Shown here in pieces: positions 1 to 11,104 of a stretch of 64,000 bases of DNA (within the stretch, counting starts at the first letter, position 1; each line of letters starts with the position of its first letter). The stretch spans positions 21,787,402 to 21,851,401 of the forward strand of contig OX424567.1 of the NCBI GenBank assembly GCA_949152475.1, read 5' to 3'. A model generated the notes under the pieces. That model worked only from the letters and a program-made list of their open reading frames with translations, did no database searches and was not told the origin of the DNA. The stretch comes from Terebella lapidaria. Taxonomy: Eukaryota > Annelida > Polychaeta > Terebellida > Terebellidae. Made by a program: the position numbers and the translations under genes.

Positions 1-267
1 TATCAAACTCAACAATCAACATGCATGCCTACCATTTTCATGCCCCGTATTTCTTTTACCATATGTCCAATAATGTCGTCTGTATGTGTACATATAGCAC
101 TATATTGTCATATCGTGTGTACATGATCCATGAGTCGTACCTCTTTTTGTGAAGAAATTTCTTCGGCTATACGTCGATACAACTTTGTTCCTGTGAGAGT
201 CAAACATTCTCTACTTACACACGTCAACAAGTTACCTTAGGGAAAGATTACACTGGCTATAACTACC

Positions 268-531
268 ATGATAAACAATTACGATGAACGATTCCTGTAC
301 ATATTCATCGAAACATGGGATATGGTGTACACTTACAGCAAATGTGAATCTTATTCTGAAGGTAGTAATTCAACTTTTGTGTTCTATCTTCATGATATTG
401 CTAATCAATGTCCTGTTACCATTGTCATGATTTGTATTCGTCTTGGCTCTACACATGCTAATGATGCTATATATTCATTGTATTTTCCACTGACGGAGTC
501 TGAATGTAAATTACGAGGTATACTTGCATGA
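268..531 (+). other. Small conserved ORF in the 1.2 kb repeat (copy 1), function unknown
   Basis: An 87-codon frame starting Met-Ile-Asn-Asn-Tyr. Related frames occur in copy 2 (1710-2084) and copy 3 (3068-3340). The central 30 or so codons, including NSTFVFYLHDIANQC, are identical in all three, while the edges differ mainly by amino-acid-changing substitutions and by end-of-frame changes. That pattern does not show purifying selection. No signal peptide, membrane segment or known domain is evident. It could be a former exon carried in the repeat or a chance frame kept by recent duplication. Confidence 0.2.
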
Positions 532-670
532 TAGATGTTATGCTAATATAAATTACATAGGCAATAATCAATTATCATTTTTAAATCTTTTATATTTGTC
601 AATGTCAGGGTTGATTAGCACGTGGAACTAATTGCTGTCTGTGACCTATTCAAAAAGGTGTGAAATGTAT

Positions 671-1016
671 GTATCAACCTATTACCGCTGTTAACCAAAT
701 TTTGATGATGCCAATAAAAAACCTAATGTCAAAAACTTTCGGAATAGAAACAAAACCCAACCAAACTTTCATATTTGAAGCCACACTGGCGTCATCAGGG
801 GCAGACAGTGTGTAATTATAGTTGTTTCTACTGTACACCAGATGAAATTAGTGTACAACTGCCCAACAACTTATCAAAACAATTTAGAAATCAGAAACAA
901 ACCCCCTTGAAATAGGTGTATGACAAGTACATAAGTACCCAATCACAAGCCAAAAGGCTACTGAGTAACAATCAAAGATGTAACTCCAAGTTACATTGTA
1001 ACTCCAAGTTACAATA
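671..1016. repeat. Dispersed ~300-bp repeat, copy 1, inserted in tandem copy 1
   Basis: The stretch beginning GTATCAACCTATTACC and ending GGCTACTGAGT is absent from tandem copy 2 at the equivalent point (about 2236). Relatives lie at 27609-27853 and 49847-50146. It contains a small inverted pair, CACACTG and CAGTGTG, around 784-812. After it come a 17-base direct repeat of AACTCCAAGTTACA and two copies of AACAATCAAAGATGT (about 967 and 1014). It is probably a short non-autonomous element of unknown class. Confidence 0.7.
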
Positions 1017-1588
1017 ACAATCAAAGATGTTATTTCCTGGTATAATTAGATTTTGGGATATTGATTATCAATCCAGTGTGCCGTACAAAACAAAATTGCT
1101 TTGTGACATATATCATATGCTTGACATATTGGAAGGATACGTACTTAACATCTTATTGACATATGTCTACTTTGAAAAGGTTCGAAGACTGAGCTTTAAA
1201 TCATTTTTGAAAACTAATGATGCCTGTAAGGTATGAATATTCCACGGACTGCTCTCAACGATATAATATAAAATGTGTGTATGTGTGGGTGTGATGATAC
1301 AAAACTGAGTTTGTATAGCCATGAGTCCTCTTACCATAGTTACTAGTTAGATGTATATGCATGGCACAATTTATTGACTAGTGGCAGTGTAATTTAATTT
1401 ACTGCTGTAAGTAAATAAACCTTGTGCATACCGGTACCACCTATCCCGATGTGCATGATCTCATGATACATATGATGCAAGGTACCTCATACTTTTTTTC
1501 ATTTTTCCACAAATCATGCTTATACTGTCTTGGCACCTGAGCAATAAAAAAAAATTCATTCTTTACTTGAAGAATTTACACGTACGTG

Positions 1589-2808
1589 TATCAAACTCAA
1601 CAATCAACATGCATGCCTATCATTTTCATGCCCCTTATTTCTGTTTCCATATGTCCAATAATGTCGTCTGTGCTTGTACATATAGTGTCATATTGCGTGT
1701 ACATGATCCATGAGTTGTACCTCTTTTTGTGAAGAAATTTCTTCGTCTATACGTCGATACAACATTGTTACTGTAAGAAGTCAAACATTCTTCACTTACA
1801 CACGTCAACAAGTTATCTTAGGGAAAGATTATACTGGCTATAACTACCATGATTACGATGAACGATTACTGTATATATTCATCAAACCATGGGACAAGGT
1901 GTTCACTTACAGCAAATGTGAATCTTATTCTGAAGGTAGTAATTCAACTTTTGTGTTCTATCTTCATGATATTGCTAATCAATGTCATATTGCCATTGTC
2001 ATGATTTGTATTCATCTCGGCTCGTCACATCCTAATGATGCAATATTTTCATTGTATTCTCAGCTGACGGAGTCTGAATGTTAATTACGAGGTATACTTG
2101 CATGATAGATGTTATGCTAATATAAAATACATAGGCAATGTTCAATTATTGTTTTTAAATCTTTTATATTTGTCAATGTCAGGGGTGATTGGCACGTGGA
2201 ACTAATTGCTGTCTGTGACCTATTCAAAAAGGTGTGAATTATCGATCAAAGATTTTATTTCCTGGTATAATTAAATTTTGGGCTATTGATTGTCAATCAA
2301 GTGTGCCGTACAAAACAAAATTGCTCTGTGACATATATGATGTGCTTGACATATTGGAACTATACATACTTAACATCTTATTGACATATGTCTACTTTGA
2401 AAAGGTTCGAAGACCGAGCTTTAAATCGTTTTTGAAAACTAATGATGCCTGTAAGGTATGAATATTCCACAGATGGCTCTCAACGAGATAATCTAAAATG
2501 TGTGTATGTGTGGGTGTGATGATACAAAACTGAGTTTGTATATCCGTGAGTCCTCTTACCAACTTGTTACATGTATATGTATGGCACAATTTATTGACTA
2601 GTGGCAGTGTAATTTAATTTACTGCTGCAAGTAACTAAACCTTGTGTATACCGGTACCACCTATCCCGATGTGCATGAGCTCATGATACATATGATGCAA
2701 GGTACCTCATACTTTTTTCCATCTTTCCACTTATCATGATGATACTGTCTTGGCACTTGAGCAATAAAAAATATTTCATTCTGTACTTGGAGAATTTACA
2801 TTTACGTG
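1589..2808 (+). repeat. ~1.2 kb tandem repeat, copy 2 (complete, 1220 bp)
   Basis: This is a full unit between the recurrences of TATCAAACTCAACAATCAAC at 1589 and 2809. It lacks the 0.3 kb insertion of copy 1, so it shows the ancestral arrangement. Its reading frame (1710-2084, 124 codons) is the longest of the three because it stays open further upstream, and it ends at a TAA just after the codons for ESEC. Confidence 0.88.
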
Positions 2809-3300
2809 TATCAAACTCAACAATCAACATGCATGCCTATCATTTTCATGCCCCTTATTTCTGTTACCATATGTCCAATAATGTCGTCTGTACGTGTACA
2901 TGTAGTGTCATATCGTGTGTACATGATCCATGAGTCATACCTCTTTTTGTGAAGAAATTTCTTCGTCTATACGTCGATACAACATTGTCACTGTGAGAGT
3001 CAAACATTCTTTACTTACACACGTCAACAAGTTATCTTAGGGAAAGATTATACTGGCTATAACTACCATGATAACCAATTACGATGAACGGTTCCTGTAC
3101 ATATTCATCAAAACATGGGATATGGTGTACACTTACAGCAAATGTGAATCTAAATCTGAAGGTAGTAATTCAACTTTTGTGTTCTATCTTCATGATATTG
3201 CTAATCAATGTCCTGTTACCATTGTTATGATTTGTATGATTTGTATCGCGGCTCTATACGTGCTAATGATGTTATATATTCATTGTATTCTCAGCTGTCG
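2809..3300 (+). repeat. ~1.2 kb tandem repeat, copy 3 (3' truncated)
   Basis: It follows copies 1 and 2 closely until about 3290, then departs into unrelated sequence (GGATCCTGCACCTAGTC). The conserved frame is present at 3068-3340. A short internal duplication (ATGATTTGT repeated) near 3226-3245 shifts it, so the last third reads differently. The array ends here. The bases from 3300 to 3500 show nothing I can name. Confidence 0.8.
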
Positions 3301-3500
3301 GATCCTGCACCTAGTCACAACACAAGCAGGGCATACTTAATTTTTATTCACCAGTTCGTGTCTGTTGAACAGCTTGAATTGTAAGCATTTCTCAGCAATA
3401 TATACATGTACACACATGATACTGGATATAGGTTGCCAGTAATTGATTTTACAGTGGCACATGAAAATCTGAAAAATAATCTGTCGGATGAAGTGTACTG

Positions 3501-4394
3501 TTAAAGTCTAACTAGAGTGTATAATTTTTATGTTCTTATACCGTGGAGCTGGTTTCCCTGATCATTTTGGTTTTTACAGAACTTGAAAATCTCAACCACA
3601 ACCGGAGATATTTCTATTTTCGTGAATTACTTTTTTCCAATCTATCAGCATTTTGCAGGACCTCGTTAATTATTATAATTAGATATTCATGACGTCATAT
3701 GAGTCAAGTACCATAATTAGCTATCTAAACCTCATTTATGCAAGGGTTATGATGTAGATAAAGGTTCCTATAGAAACTGATATGTTTTGTGGTAATGAAT
3801 AGTCAGTCTTTTGTTATGCCATCATGTTGTCAAGGCTGCACAGTCAGAGCTAGCGCCCCTTAGCAACCAGTTGTTGGGTGGGTTGCTATGGGCAATTGAA
3901 CTGTTAGGACATGTGAAGGTGCTACTTTCTTTCAACATTTTGACAAAGGATCATAATGTAACAAAACCTGAGGTCCTAATGATGTGGAATTATCAGTGGT
4001 TAGCAACAAAATCTCTATAGCAACGTGGTTGCTATGGGCCATATTCCGGCTCTGGTTGCCATGACGCCAACAAAATTTATTTAAAATTTGAATATTTTCT
4101 GTATGGACTCATTATGTGGAACAAAAATTATTTTCATGTTCTTTAATATTATGCAGTACTGGTTTCAATGAGCTCATTATCTTTCAGTGACTCATATGAC
4201 GTCATCATTGCTCATTTGCATATTTGCATATGACCCCGAAAGATCAATAGGACATGTCATAAACAAACCGCCATAAAATAGTGACTATTCGAGATATTTC
4301 AATTTTGTAAAAACAGAAATGATCCCCAGACTTACGTCTTTGATATTGACACTAAACTAAAAAAAGTTATTTTTTCACTCTAGTTAGGCTTTAA
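3501..4394. mobile_element. Non-autonomous DNA transposon, TTAA-flanked (piggyBac-type target), 886 bp
   Basis: The inverted ends are AGTCTAACTAGAGTG at 3505-3519 and its near-complement CACTCTAGTTAGGCT at 4376-4390. Each is bordered on the outside by TTAA (3501-3504 and 4391-4394). TTAA target duplication is the hallmark of piggyBac-type transposition. Inside, a 17-base perfect inverted pair starting with the CRE-like word TGACGTCA lies at 3690-3706 and 4188-4204. No transposase is encoded; the 69-codon frame at 3811-4020 resembles nothing. The termini are not the usual CCC of piggyBac, so the superfamily rests mainly on the TTAA. Confidence 0.72.
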
Positions 4395-4632
4395 AGTTAA
4401 TTCATTCTTACTGGCACGAGTCAGTTTTGCCCAAAAGTACGAGTAAAACAAGCATCAACCGATGTGTACATGTACATGTGCCGCTTTCATACAATCTACA
4501 GATCCTTAGGGATTACATGTTCAATTTAGTGGGTAATTTCATTCCGACCTGATTTCCTATAGTTAAAATCCGGAATGACAACTGGTTATGATAGGAAAAT
4601 GTATTTTATATTACACACTATTTGTTCTTTTT
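4395..4632. other. Unassigned intergenic DNA
   Basis: AT-rich sequence between two mobile elements. It includes a TGTACATGTACATGTG stretch near 4464. No gene or repeat is recognised. Confidence 0.5.
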
Positions 4633-4677
4633 ATTGGGCGGGTTGCGTGCAACCAACCTGCCTATTAGATTGGCGTG

Positions 4678-4724
4678 TCCGTCTGTCCGTCCGTCCGTCC
4701 GTCTAGCCGTTCGTCCGTCCGTCA
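4678..4724 (+). repeat. GTCC/GTCT tetranucleotide microsatellite
   Basis: Impure tandem GTCC units (GTCCGTCTGTCCGTCCGTCC and on), interrupted once by TAGCC. It lies directly before the first 169-bp repeat, as in pearl-type elements. Confidence 0.85.
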
Positions 4725-4731
4725 ACAATTT

Positions 4732-5745
4732 CTTGTGAACGCAATAACTTACAAAGTTTTTAACGAAATACCGCCAAAATCATACCAGAGGTGCATCATG
4801 AGCAGATCTCGGACAAGTTCGATGATGGGTGACCTTGACCTATTTTTCAGGTCGTGGCAGGACTTCGAACTTGACAATACATGAAAACAGGACTTTGTAC
4901 CTTGTGAACGCGATAACTTACAAAGTTTTTAACAAAATACCGCCAAAATCATACCAGAGGTGCATCATGAGCAGATCTCGGACAAGTTCGATGATGGGTG
5001 ACCTTGACCTATTTTTCAGGTCGTGGCAGGACTTCGAACTTGACAATACATGAAAACAGGACTTTGTACCTTGTGAACGCGATAACTTACAAAGTTTTTA
5101 ACAAAATACCGCCAAAATTATACCAGAGGTGCATCATGAGCAGATCTCGGACAAGTTCGATGATGGGTGATCTTGACCTATTTTTCAGGTCGTGGCAGGA
5201 CTTCGAACTTGACAATACATGAAAACAGGACTTTGTACCTTGTGAACGCGATAACTTACAAAGTTTTTAACGAAATACCGCCAAAATCATACCAGAGATG
5301 CATCATGAACAGATCTCGGACAAGTTCGATGATGGGTGACCTTGACCTATTTTTCAGGTCGTGGCAGGACTTCGAACTTGACAATACATGAAAACAGGAC
5401 TTTGTACCTTGTGAATGCGATAACTTAAAAAGTTTTTAACGAAATACCGCCAAAATCATACCAGAGATACATCATGAGCAGATCTCGGACAAGTTCGATG
5501 ATGGGTGACCTTGACCTATTTTTCAGGTCGTGGCAGGACTTCGAACTTGACAATACATGAAAACAGGACTTTGTACCTTGTGAACGCAATAACTTACAAA
5601 GTTTTTAACGAAATACCGCCAAAATCATACCGGAGGTGCATCATGAGCAGATCTCGGACAAGTTCGATGATGGGTGACCTTGACCTATTTTTCAAGTCGT
5701 GGCAGGACTTCGAACTTGATAATACATGAGAACAATGCCAATTCC
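4732..5745 (+). repeat. Six tandem repeats of exactly 169 bp
   Basis: The anchor CTTGTGAAYGC occurs at 4732, 4901, 5070, 5239, 5408 and 5577, every 169 bases without a single length change. Units differ by only a few substitutions each, for example AACAAAATACC against AACGAAATACC. Unit 6 departs near its end (AGAACAATGCC). The perfect period points to recent amplification or homogenisation. Confidence 0.95.
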
Positions 5746-5806
5746 TTCCACTAACAGCCCTCCTCGATGCAACCCGCCCAATTGTCGCGGGCGCGACTTA
5801 TACTTG

Positions 5807-8382
5807 TATATGGTTATCATTTTGTACGACTGATAAACTCATCATTTGGCCTAAAATTGATTATCATGAGAAACATAATTGCCCACTAAATTGAACGCGT
5901 GTTCCATTCCAAGAAATCCTACCACGTAGATAAATCCGGGTACCACGTGTAACCATGTTAACCGTTGGGATCATATTTGTGGGCCTCACGTGAGGGGCAG
6001 GGAGTCCTCGACAAATGTTGCGTTGGTTACCATTGGTTTTCACGGGGTAGTGCTTGCTTATTACCATGATTACTTGTATCATATAGTTAAGTGTCATTAT
6101 ACTTTCTGTGGTCGTCATCATCGATCTTCCACCAACATACCAATGATACCATGGATGCATACAGCCTCATAATGGAACTCATGTTGCTTGTGCACAATTC
6201 TGTCAGAAAACGAAAATGAAAACGAAAATTGGAGTAATTGGTTACTGTGATAAGTCAAACAGTGTTTACTTGAACACGTAAATTTTGTTTTGAAAAATAA
6301 TAAACTAGACACAAACACCAAACAACAGGGGGTAAGCCATCCCTGTGTAATAATGTGTGTACTTTTCACGTAAACTTGACTACTAGTATGTATTTGTTGG
6401 AATAATATATATGTGGGTGACATGAAGGGCATGGATTGCTCAAACATTACACATTTGATCTTCTGCATGGGCTACCACGTAATAGTGCTTGCTCAATAAA
6501 CAAGATGAAGCATGTATACTTGTTATGATTCGTGTGTGAATACACGATTTATCTGAAATCCCATATAATTTTGCTGCTTTATTTAGCAGTGGTTTGTGAT
6601 AGTGTGTCTGTAGACGTTTGGAACGACATAGAATAGGCCTACATGTTATAAAACGTTCTGTATATTTTCTATGATAGTTATCAGTAATTGCCGAGAGGGC
6701 GGGGGGGGGGGGTACCTTAATCACTATGGATAAATCCAAGATGGTATGGTACTTCAACAATTTGAATCCCGTCCATATCTTCCAGCAACATACCCACGAT
6801 ACACAAAAAGTAAACACGCAACCTCATTATTGAGTAAAAATTTCTTTACGCATGTGCGTCAATTACAATCAGAGTAAAATAATGTTTAGTGGAAAACGTA
6901 AACTTTGTCAAAAAAAAAAGTTCCACACACACATCAGACATGGGTGTCAGCCACCATTCATGTCAATATCACATGATGCATCATGCACTTTTCGTGCACT
7001 TTTGGTTATAATGTTTGTGGATCACTTGTGGTTCGTTTGGCTAACGCTGACATCAGGCAATTTGCTATTCAAAAGTGTCACATACATGGGTATATCCTGG
7101 CTGTTTATGGAACATTAACGCCAGTATATTGATATATACACATTCTAATATACACGTTGTAGTCATCAGGAAATATCAGACGTCAAAATATGTCCTAAAA
7201 TGCAAAATGGTCTTGTACTTGGAGTTCATTGACCTTCCCTCAACTGATATACATGTACATTGGGTACACGTATATAGAGCAATACGTGTAAAGCCACAAA
7301 TGTCTAAATTTTGCCGTTTTCTCAGACAATCCAATTTGGCGGGGACTTATTTTCGTGTTTCATTCAACCAAACAAATTGAAAAGTTCATTGTCCACACTA
7401 CAGTATTTGTCTTCAAAACAATAATATGAATAATAACTGAAACCAACAAGTATATGTAGTACAGTGAGCTTTACAATGTACTGATCTGATGGCTTTTGAC
7501 AGCTACTAGCCCGGATGCTATCTTGGTAACCCATGTCATCTTTTATTCTGAATCCACAAATCATAATGATACAGGATGTGTGCTTCTCAGATCATGTCAG
7601 ATTAAAAACACAAGACATGACATACTAATCACTAAATTGTATTGTCAAAAACAAGGTACTAGTACATGTATTTGATGTACATTTTTGCTGGAGACTAATC
7701 TCTTCATCCCTTCTACACTGACCCCCATCCCCCACCACTATAACGCAGACATACAATACTTAACGTCCATCATAATTGTTATTGTATATTAGTGCTATTA
7801 TTGCTTGTGAAATTTCACATATATGAGCATACGAAATGCCCTCAAACCATCTCCACCGCACATCCCCCCCCCCCCCAACCAGTGACATCACCTGAATTCT
7901 CCTAAAACCGGTCTATATATAGCTATCTCTGCACATGGCTGAGTGATTCAGGATAGACAGAAGGGGTGGAGGAGATCGAGTGAATGGGAGGGTGGTTTGT
8001 ACACATGCTGTGTGTGAAGTGGAGGGGGGGGGGGGTCCAGTGGAATGGGGAGGCTGATGCAGAATATAATGCAACGGTCCGTGTGTAGGTAAGTTTGTTA
8101 CATTTATGTGCAATTATAGTAATGTGCATTCGAGTCAAGCACAGGGCCGCGCAGTGTCGGGGCAGGGAGTGCTAAGAATGGTAGGCCTACATTTGAGTTG
8201 CAGACCAGTAGCCAGGCAAAGAATTACCACGAACAATAGGGTTATGTTGCTTTGATTCACAAGCAAGAGTTATGTCGAATGCTAGTACTTTTTAAAATCT
8301 ACTAAATTTCGTTGAATCGCTAACTACAGAACAACAATCCAACACAGAGAATATTCGCTGTGTAGTCTGAAGGTTCATTAAC
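5807..8382. other. Unassigned region; no gene recognised
   Basis: About 2.6 kb without a convincing gene. It holds scattered short frames (up to 125 codons on the minus strand at 6440-6817) with no domain, no neighbouring coding signal and no conservation in the window. Visible features are a 12-G run at 6701-6712, a 13-C run at 7864-7876, a 12-G run at 8024-8035, and motifs around 6240-6370 and 6845-6980 that distantly resemble the duplicated block at 9.2-10.1 kb. Confidence 0.5.
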
Positions 8383-8756
8383 GTAGTCCGCTACAAACAG
8401 GGAGGTAATGTAAAGCCAAAATTCGAAAGTTATATCTTGAATATTTTCTCTTCAAAATAACATATATTATAGAGTAACTGATCAGCATTCTGATACTGAA
8501 AAGGATAAAAAATCACAATCATTTACTAAAATGACTTAATTTATGGTATTTTTACACATTTTTTTGCCCATATTCACATCTTGCATCGTGTTTTCCAAGA
8601 GAACGGATACGGTGACCCCCTATTTTCATTTCGGTTTTAGGATGCTGATCAGTTACTCTATAAAATATGTCATTTTGAAGCTCTAGATTTTGTTAATACA
8701 GTCATTTATTTTGAAAAACTCTTTGACCCCATCCCCTCACTGTTTGGAGCGGACTT
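8383..8756. mobile_element. Palindromic MITE, copy A (Tc1/mariner-like, TA target)
   Basis: The left end reads GTAGTCCGCTACAAACAG and the right end is its inverse, CTGTTTGGAGCGGACTT. Sub-terminal arms are also inverted: CTGATCAGCATTCTGATACTG near 8480 pairs with GGATGCTGATCAGTTACTC near 8640. The element is about 374 bp and non-coding. Copy B at 19247-19615 has the same ends and keeps an intact TA on both sides, so the outer TA here has mutated to TT on the right. Confidence 0.75.
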
Positions 8757-9209
8757 CCCTAAATGTTAAACATCTCGTCATTCTAATTCCAATTATTTTG
8801 TTGAAATTCGATACCCGCCTGTCGGGCGTGCAAATGTCGTGAGTTACTGGCCAGAATTTTCACCCGCCTTGGGCTGATGTCCATTTCACACGCTGCTGCT
8901 GCTACTTGATTCTGAGTCTTTTCTTGATGTCACCGATGTGGATGACATAGAAATATTTGGCGAGGCTTACATTTGGCGAATTTTTTCTTTATTCGCGAAA
9001 TAAATACCTCGCAAACATTTCTGGTTTTACAGTATGTATGAAGTACAAACAACTACGATATAGTATTTCAGTGTATGTCACTGACACTAGTGTGGATTGT
9101 GCTACAACTGTCTGAAAGGGCTTTATTTCTATTCCAACAGTTATTCATATTGGGTGTTTTATAGTGTCCTCATTATAATCATATCTATCGGTATTAGGTC
9201 CATAAATAT
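8757..9209. other. Unassigned region
   Basis: Nothing recognised. There is no reading frame of note and no link to other repeats in the window. Confidence 0.5.
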
Positions 9210-9221
9210 ATGCATGTACAC

Positions 9222-9252
<31 letters not shown>

Positions 9253-9660
9253 TAGGCCTACATGTATATGTGTGTCTAAAACCTGATCTTCTTTTTACTA
9301 AAGACTGACCTTTTTTCATTACACCCCGTGTATGGCAATATACACTTATCAGAGCAAAACTTTTTTTACGTCTGCACATCAACTAAAATTAGTTACTGCG
9401 AGGAGTCAAAAATAGTTTACTTACACACGTCAACGGTTTGAAAAAAAAAAGGTGCACAAATACATCAGGCAGGGCCGGTAAGCCACCACTGCCCCATGTA
9501 TATGTGCACTTTTCAATTAACCATGGTAACCTTGATACGTTTATCGTGCTTTTAAGTATATTATTATAATATACTTTATGTAGCTAAGTTATCCCTGGCG
9601 TGTTAATTAACATGATTAAAGAGCAACATGAACATTGCTTTTCCCACCAGTCCATGACCC
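9210..9660 (+). repeat. ~480-bp tandem duplication, left copy
   Basis: This copy and 9715-10140 share, in the same order, GATGATGTAGGCCTA, TCTAAAACCTGATC, GTATGGCAATA, AACTTTTTTTACGTCTGCAC, TTAGTTACTGCGA, CACACGTCAACG, GGTGCACAAATACAT, CCACCACTGCCC and GGTAACCTTGAT, offset by about 480 bases. The words GTTACTG, TTTACTTACACACGTCAAC and similar also occur in the 1.2 kb repeats at the start of the window, which suggests a distant common family. Confidence 0.75.
9221..9252 (+). repeat. (GAT)n microsatellite
   Basis: About ten GAT units in a row, at the edge of the left duplicated copy. The right copy keeps only two or three (about 9725), so the array expanded after the duplication. A minus-strand serine run in a short frame here is an artefact of this repeat. 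Confidence 0.95.
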
Positions 9661-9714
9661 ACAGCATATCGGTATTCATTGTATATGTTGTATCAGCTAG
9701 ACAAATATATAAAT

Positions 9715-10140
9715 GTACATTATCATGATGATGTAGGCCTATACATTGTATGTATATCTAAAACCTGATCGTTTTTTAATTTTACCCCCTTGTATGGCAA
9801 TAGACACCTTTCAGAGGAAAACTTTTTTTACGTCTGCACGTCAACTAAAATTAGTTACTGCGATGAGTCAAACATAGTTTACTTGCACACGTCAACGATT
9901 TAAAAAGAAAAGGTGCACAAATACATTAGGCAGGGACGGTAAACCACCACTGCCCGATGTATATGTGCACTTTTTAGCTAACCCGGTAACCTTGATGTAT
10001 TCATGGTGCTTTGAAGTCTGTGATTATAATATATCATGTATACTTTTGCCACTTGATAATAGTTTTCACATGCATGGCGCGTGTGAACATGGTGAAGAGC
10101 AATAATATGATCTTTGCTTTTTCGACCAGCCCATGACCCA
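9715..10140 (+). repeat. ~480-bp tandem duplication, right copy
   Basis: Second copy of the block at 9210-9660, with substitutions and a shorter GAT run. It ends in CCAGCCCATGACCCAC, matching CCAGTCCATGACCCAC at about 9647 of the left copy. Confidence 0.75.
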
Positions 10141-11104
10141 CGTGGGTAAGCGCTCGCAGCAACGGCAGCACATGCATCTTCAATCTTCCCAAAGCAATCT
10201 AGGATGGTTGGATATCAATCTGAATTAGAGAAACAAAAGACAACACTGGTGTATATATTTATCTCGACAGCATTTGCTAATTCAGAAACACAACATACCC
10301 CCATTGGTATGATAATTACATTCATTTCCAGAATACAGTTACCGTCTTGCCATGCTCAAAGCCACAGATACGCACATACTTGTATACAGGGCTGCACAAA
10401 CGCCATAAATCAGAGGTAGAGACGTTGGAATTTGACAGGTAATGCAGTGCAAAGACAAACAAGCGTCTCCTCTCATGTCTTTGAAATATCGATGCGTATA
10501 AATAACAAGCTCCTGTCCAGATTTCGGTGAACGGGCAAGAGTAACAAAGTTTTTACGCACAGCCGTCTCCCAAAATCCACGACACTCGGTAAAAATAAAT
10601 TGACTTGTCAGAGTAAACTAACCACACCGATGGACCTGCCACCTGTCGGCAATGTCGGAAAGCAAAACAAAATGTCCCTGCACAGACCGGCGAAAAACAC
10701 TGTTTTAAAGCGGCGTCACACTGGATACCCCACGATACCCCATAGTACCCCTTTGCTTGTGGATTTATTATGTTCTTGGGTACATCTGTGCGAAATATTT
10801 AGTGTCTCAGGATGTTCCTTCATCATGAAAACGATCACCAAAGTTGACCAATTTCCAACATTTTTTACTCCTAGAAGTAAATAAAAATTTACTGCAACTT
10901 TTGTCAACGCTGGTAGGTAAATAATTTTTTTACTTGATTTTTTTTTTACTCGTAGCAGTCAACTTCGGTTTACTGTAAAACCTAGTGTTCCTGACTGGTA
11001 TATAGTTGTATATATGTTAATTATTGTCCATTTCTGTTGCTAATGCACTTGTACATAATACAGCGGCCTTGATATAGTTCTTAGCCCTGCTGGCCATCGT
11101 TCAC
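10141..11104. other. Unassigned region before the LINE
   Basis: No gene recognised. Overlapping short frames on both strands (10204-10884) show no domain. A T-rich tract lies at 10925-10950. Confidence 0.45.

Larger units (their letters stand above)
1..1588 (+). repeat. ~1.2 kb tandem repeat, copy 1 (cut by window edge, carries an insertion)
   Basis: The opening sequence recurs at 1589 and 2809, so this is the first of three direct tandem copies. Copy 1 spans 1588 bases against 1220 for copy 2. The difference is a dispersed repeat inserted at about 671-1016. The copies look roughly 90% alike by eye. Each holds the same short reading frame (268-531 here) and a stretch with the words CTTTGAAAAGGTTCGAAGAC and AATTTATTGACTAGTGGCAG. 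I do not recognise the family; it could be a satellite-like array or a local duplication of an exon-bearing segment. Confidence 0.85.
4633..5806 (+). mobile_element. Helentron-associated element (HINE / oyster 'pearl'-like) with 169-bp tandem core
   Basis: The architecture, in order, is: a terminal word ATTGGGCGGGTTGC (4633-4646), a GTCC-type microsatellite (4678-4724), six 169-bp repeats (4732-5745), the inverse word GCAACCCGCCCAAT (5769-5782), and a compact hairpin GTCGCGGGCGCGAC (5784-5797) followed by TTATACTT. Sub-terminal inverted words, a tandem core and a 3' hairpin just after the second word match the non-autonomous Helentron elements described from insects and molluscs. No protein is encoded; the 74-codon frames inside are by-products of the repeat. 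The outer ends are uncertain by a few bases. Confidence 0.7.

Noticed and set aside
4675-5729. Series of near-identical 74-codon frames, looking like a tandem protein-coding array or CRISPR-like repeats
   Set aside because: The 169-bp period is not a multiple of three, and each frame simply restarts within each DNA repeat. There are no unique spacers, and the architecture is that of a Helentron-associated element.
5864-6160. 98-codon minus-strand frame
   Set aside because: No domain, no conservation in the window, and overlapping frames on the other strand of similar quality.
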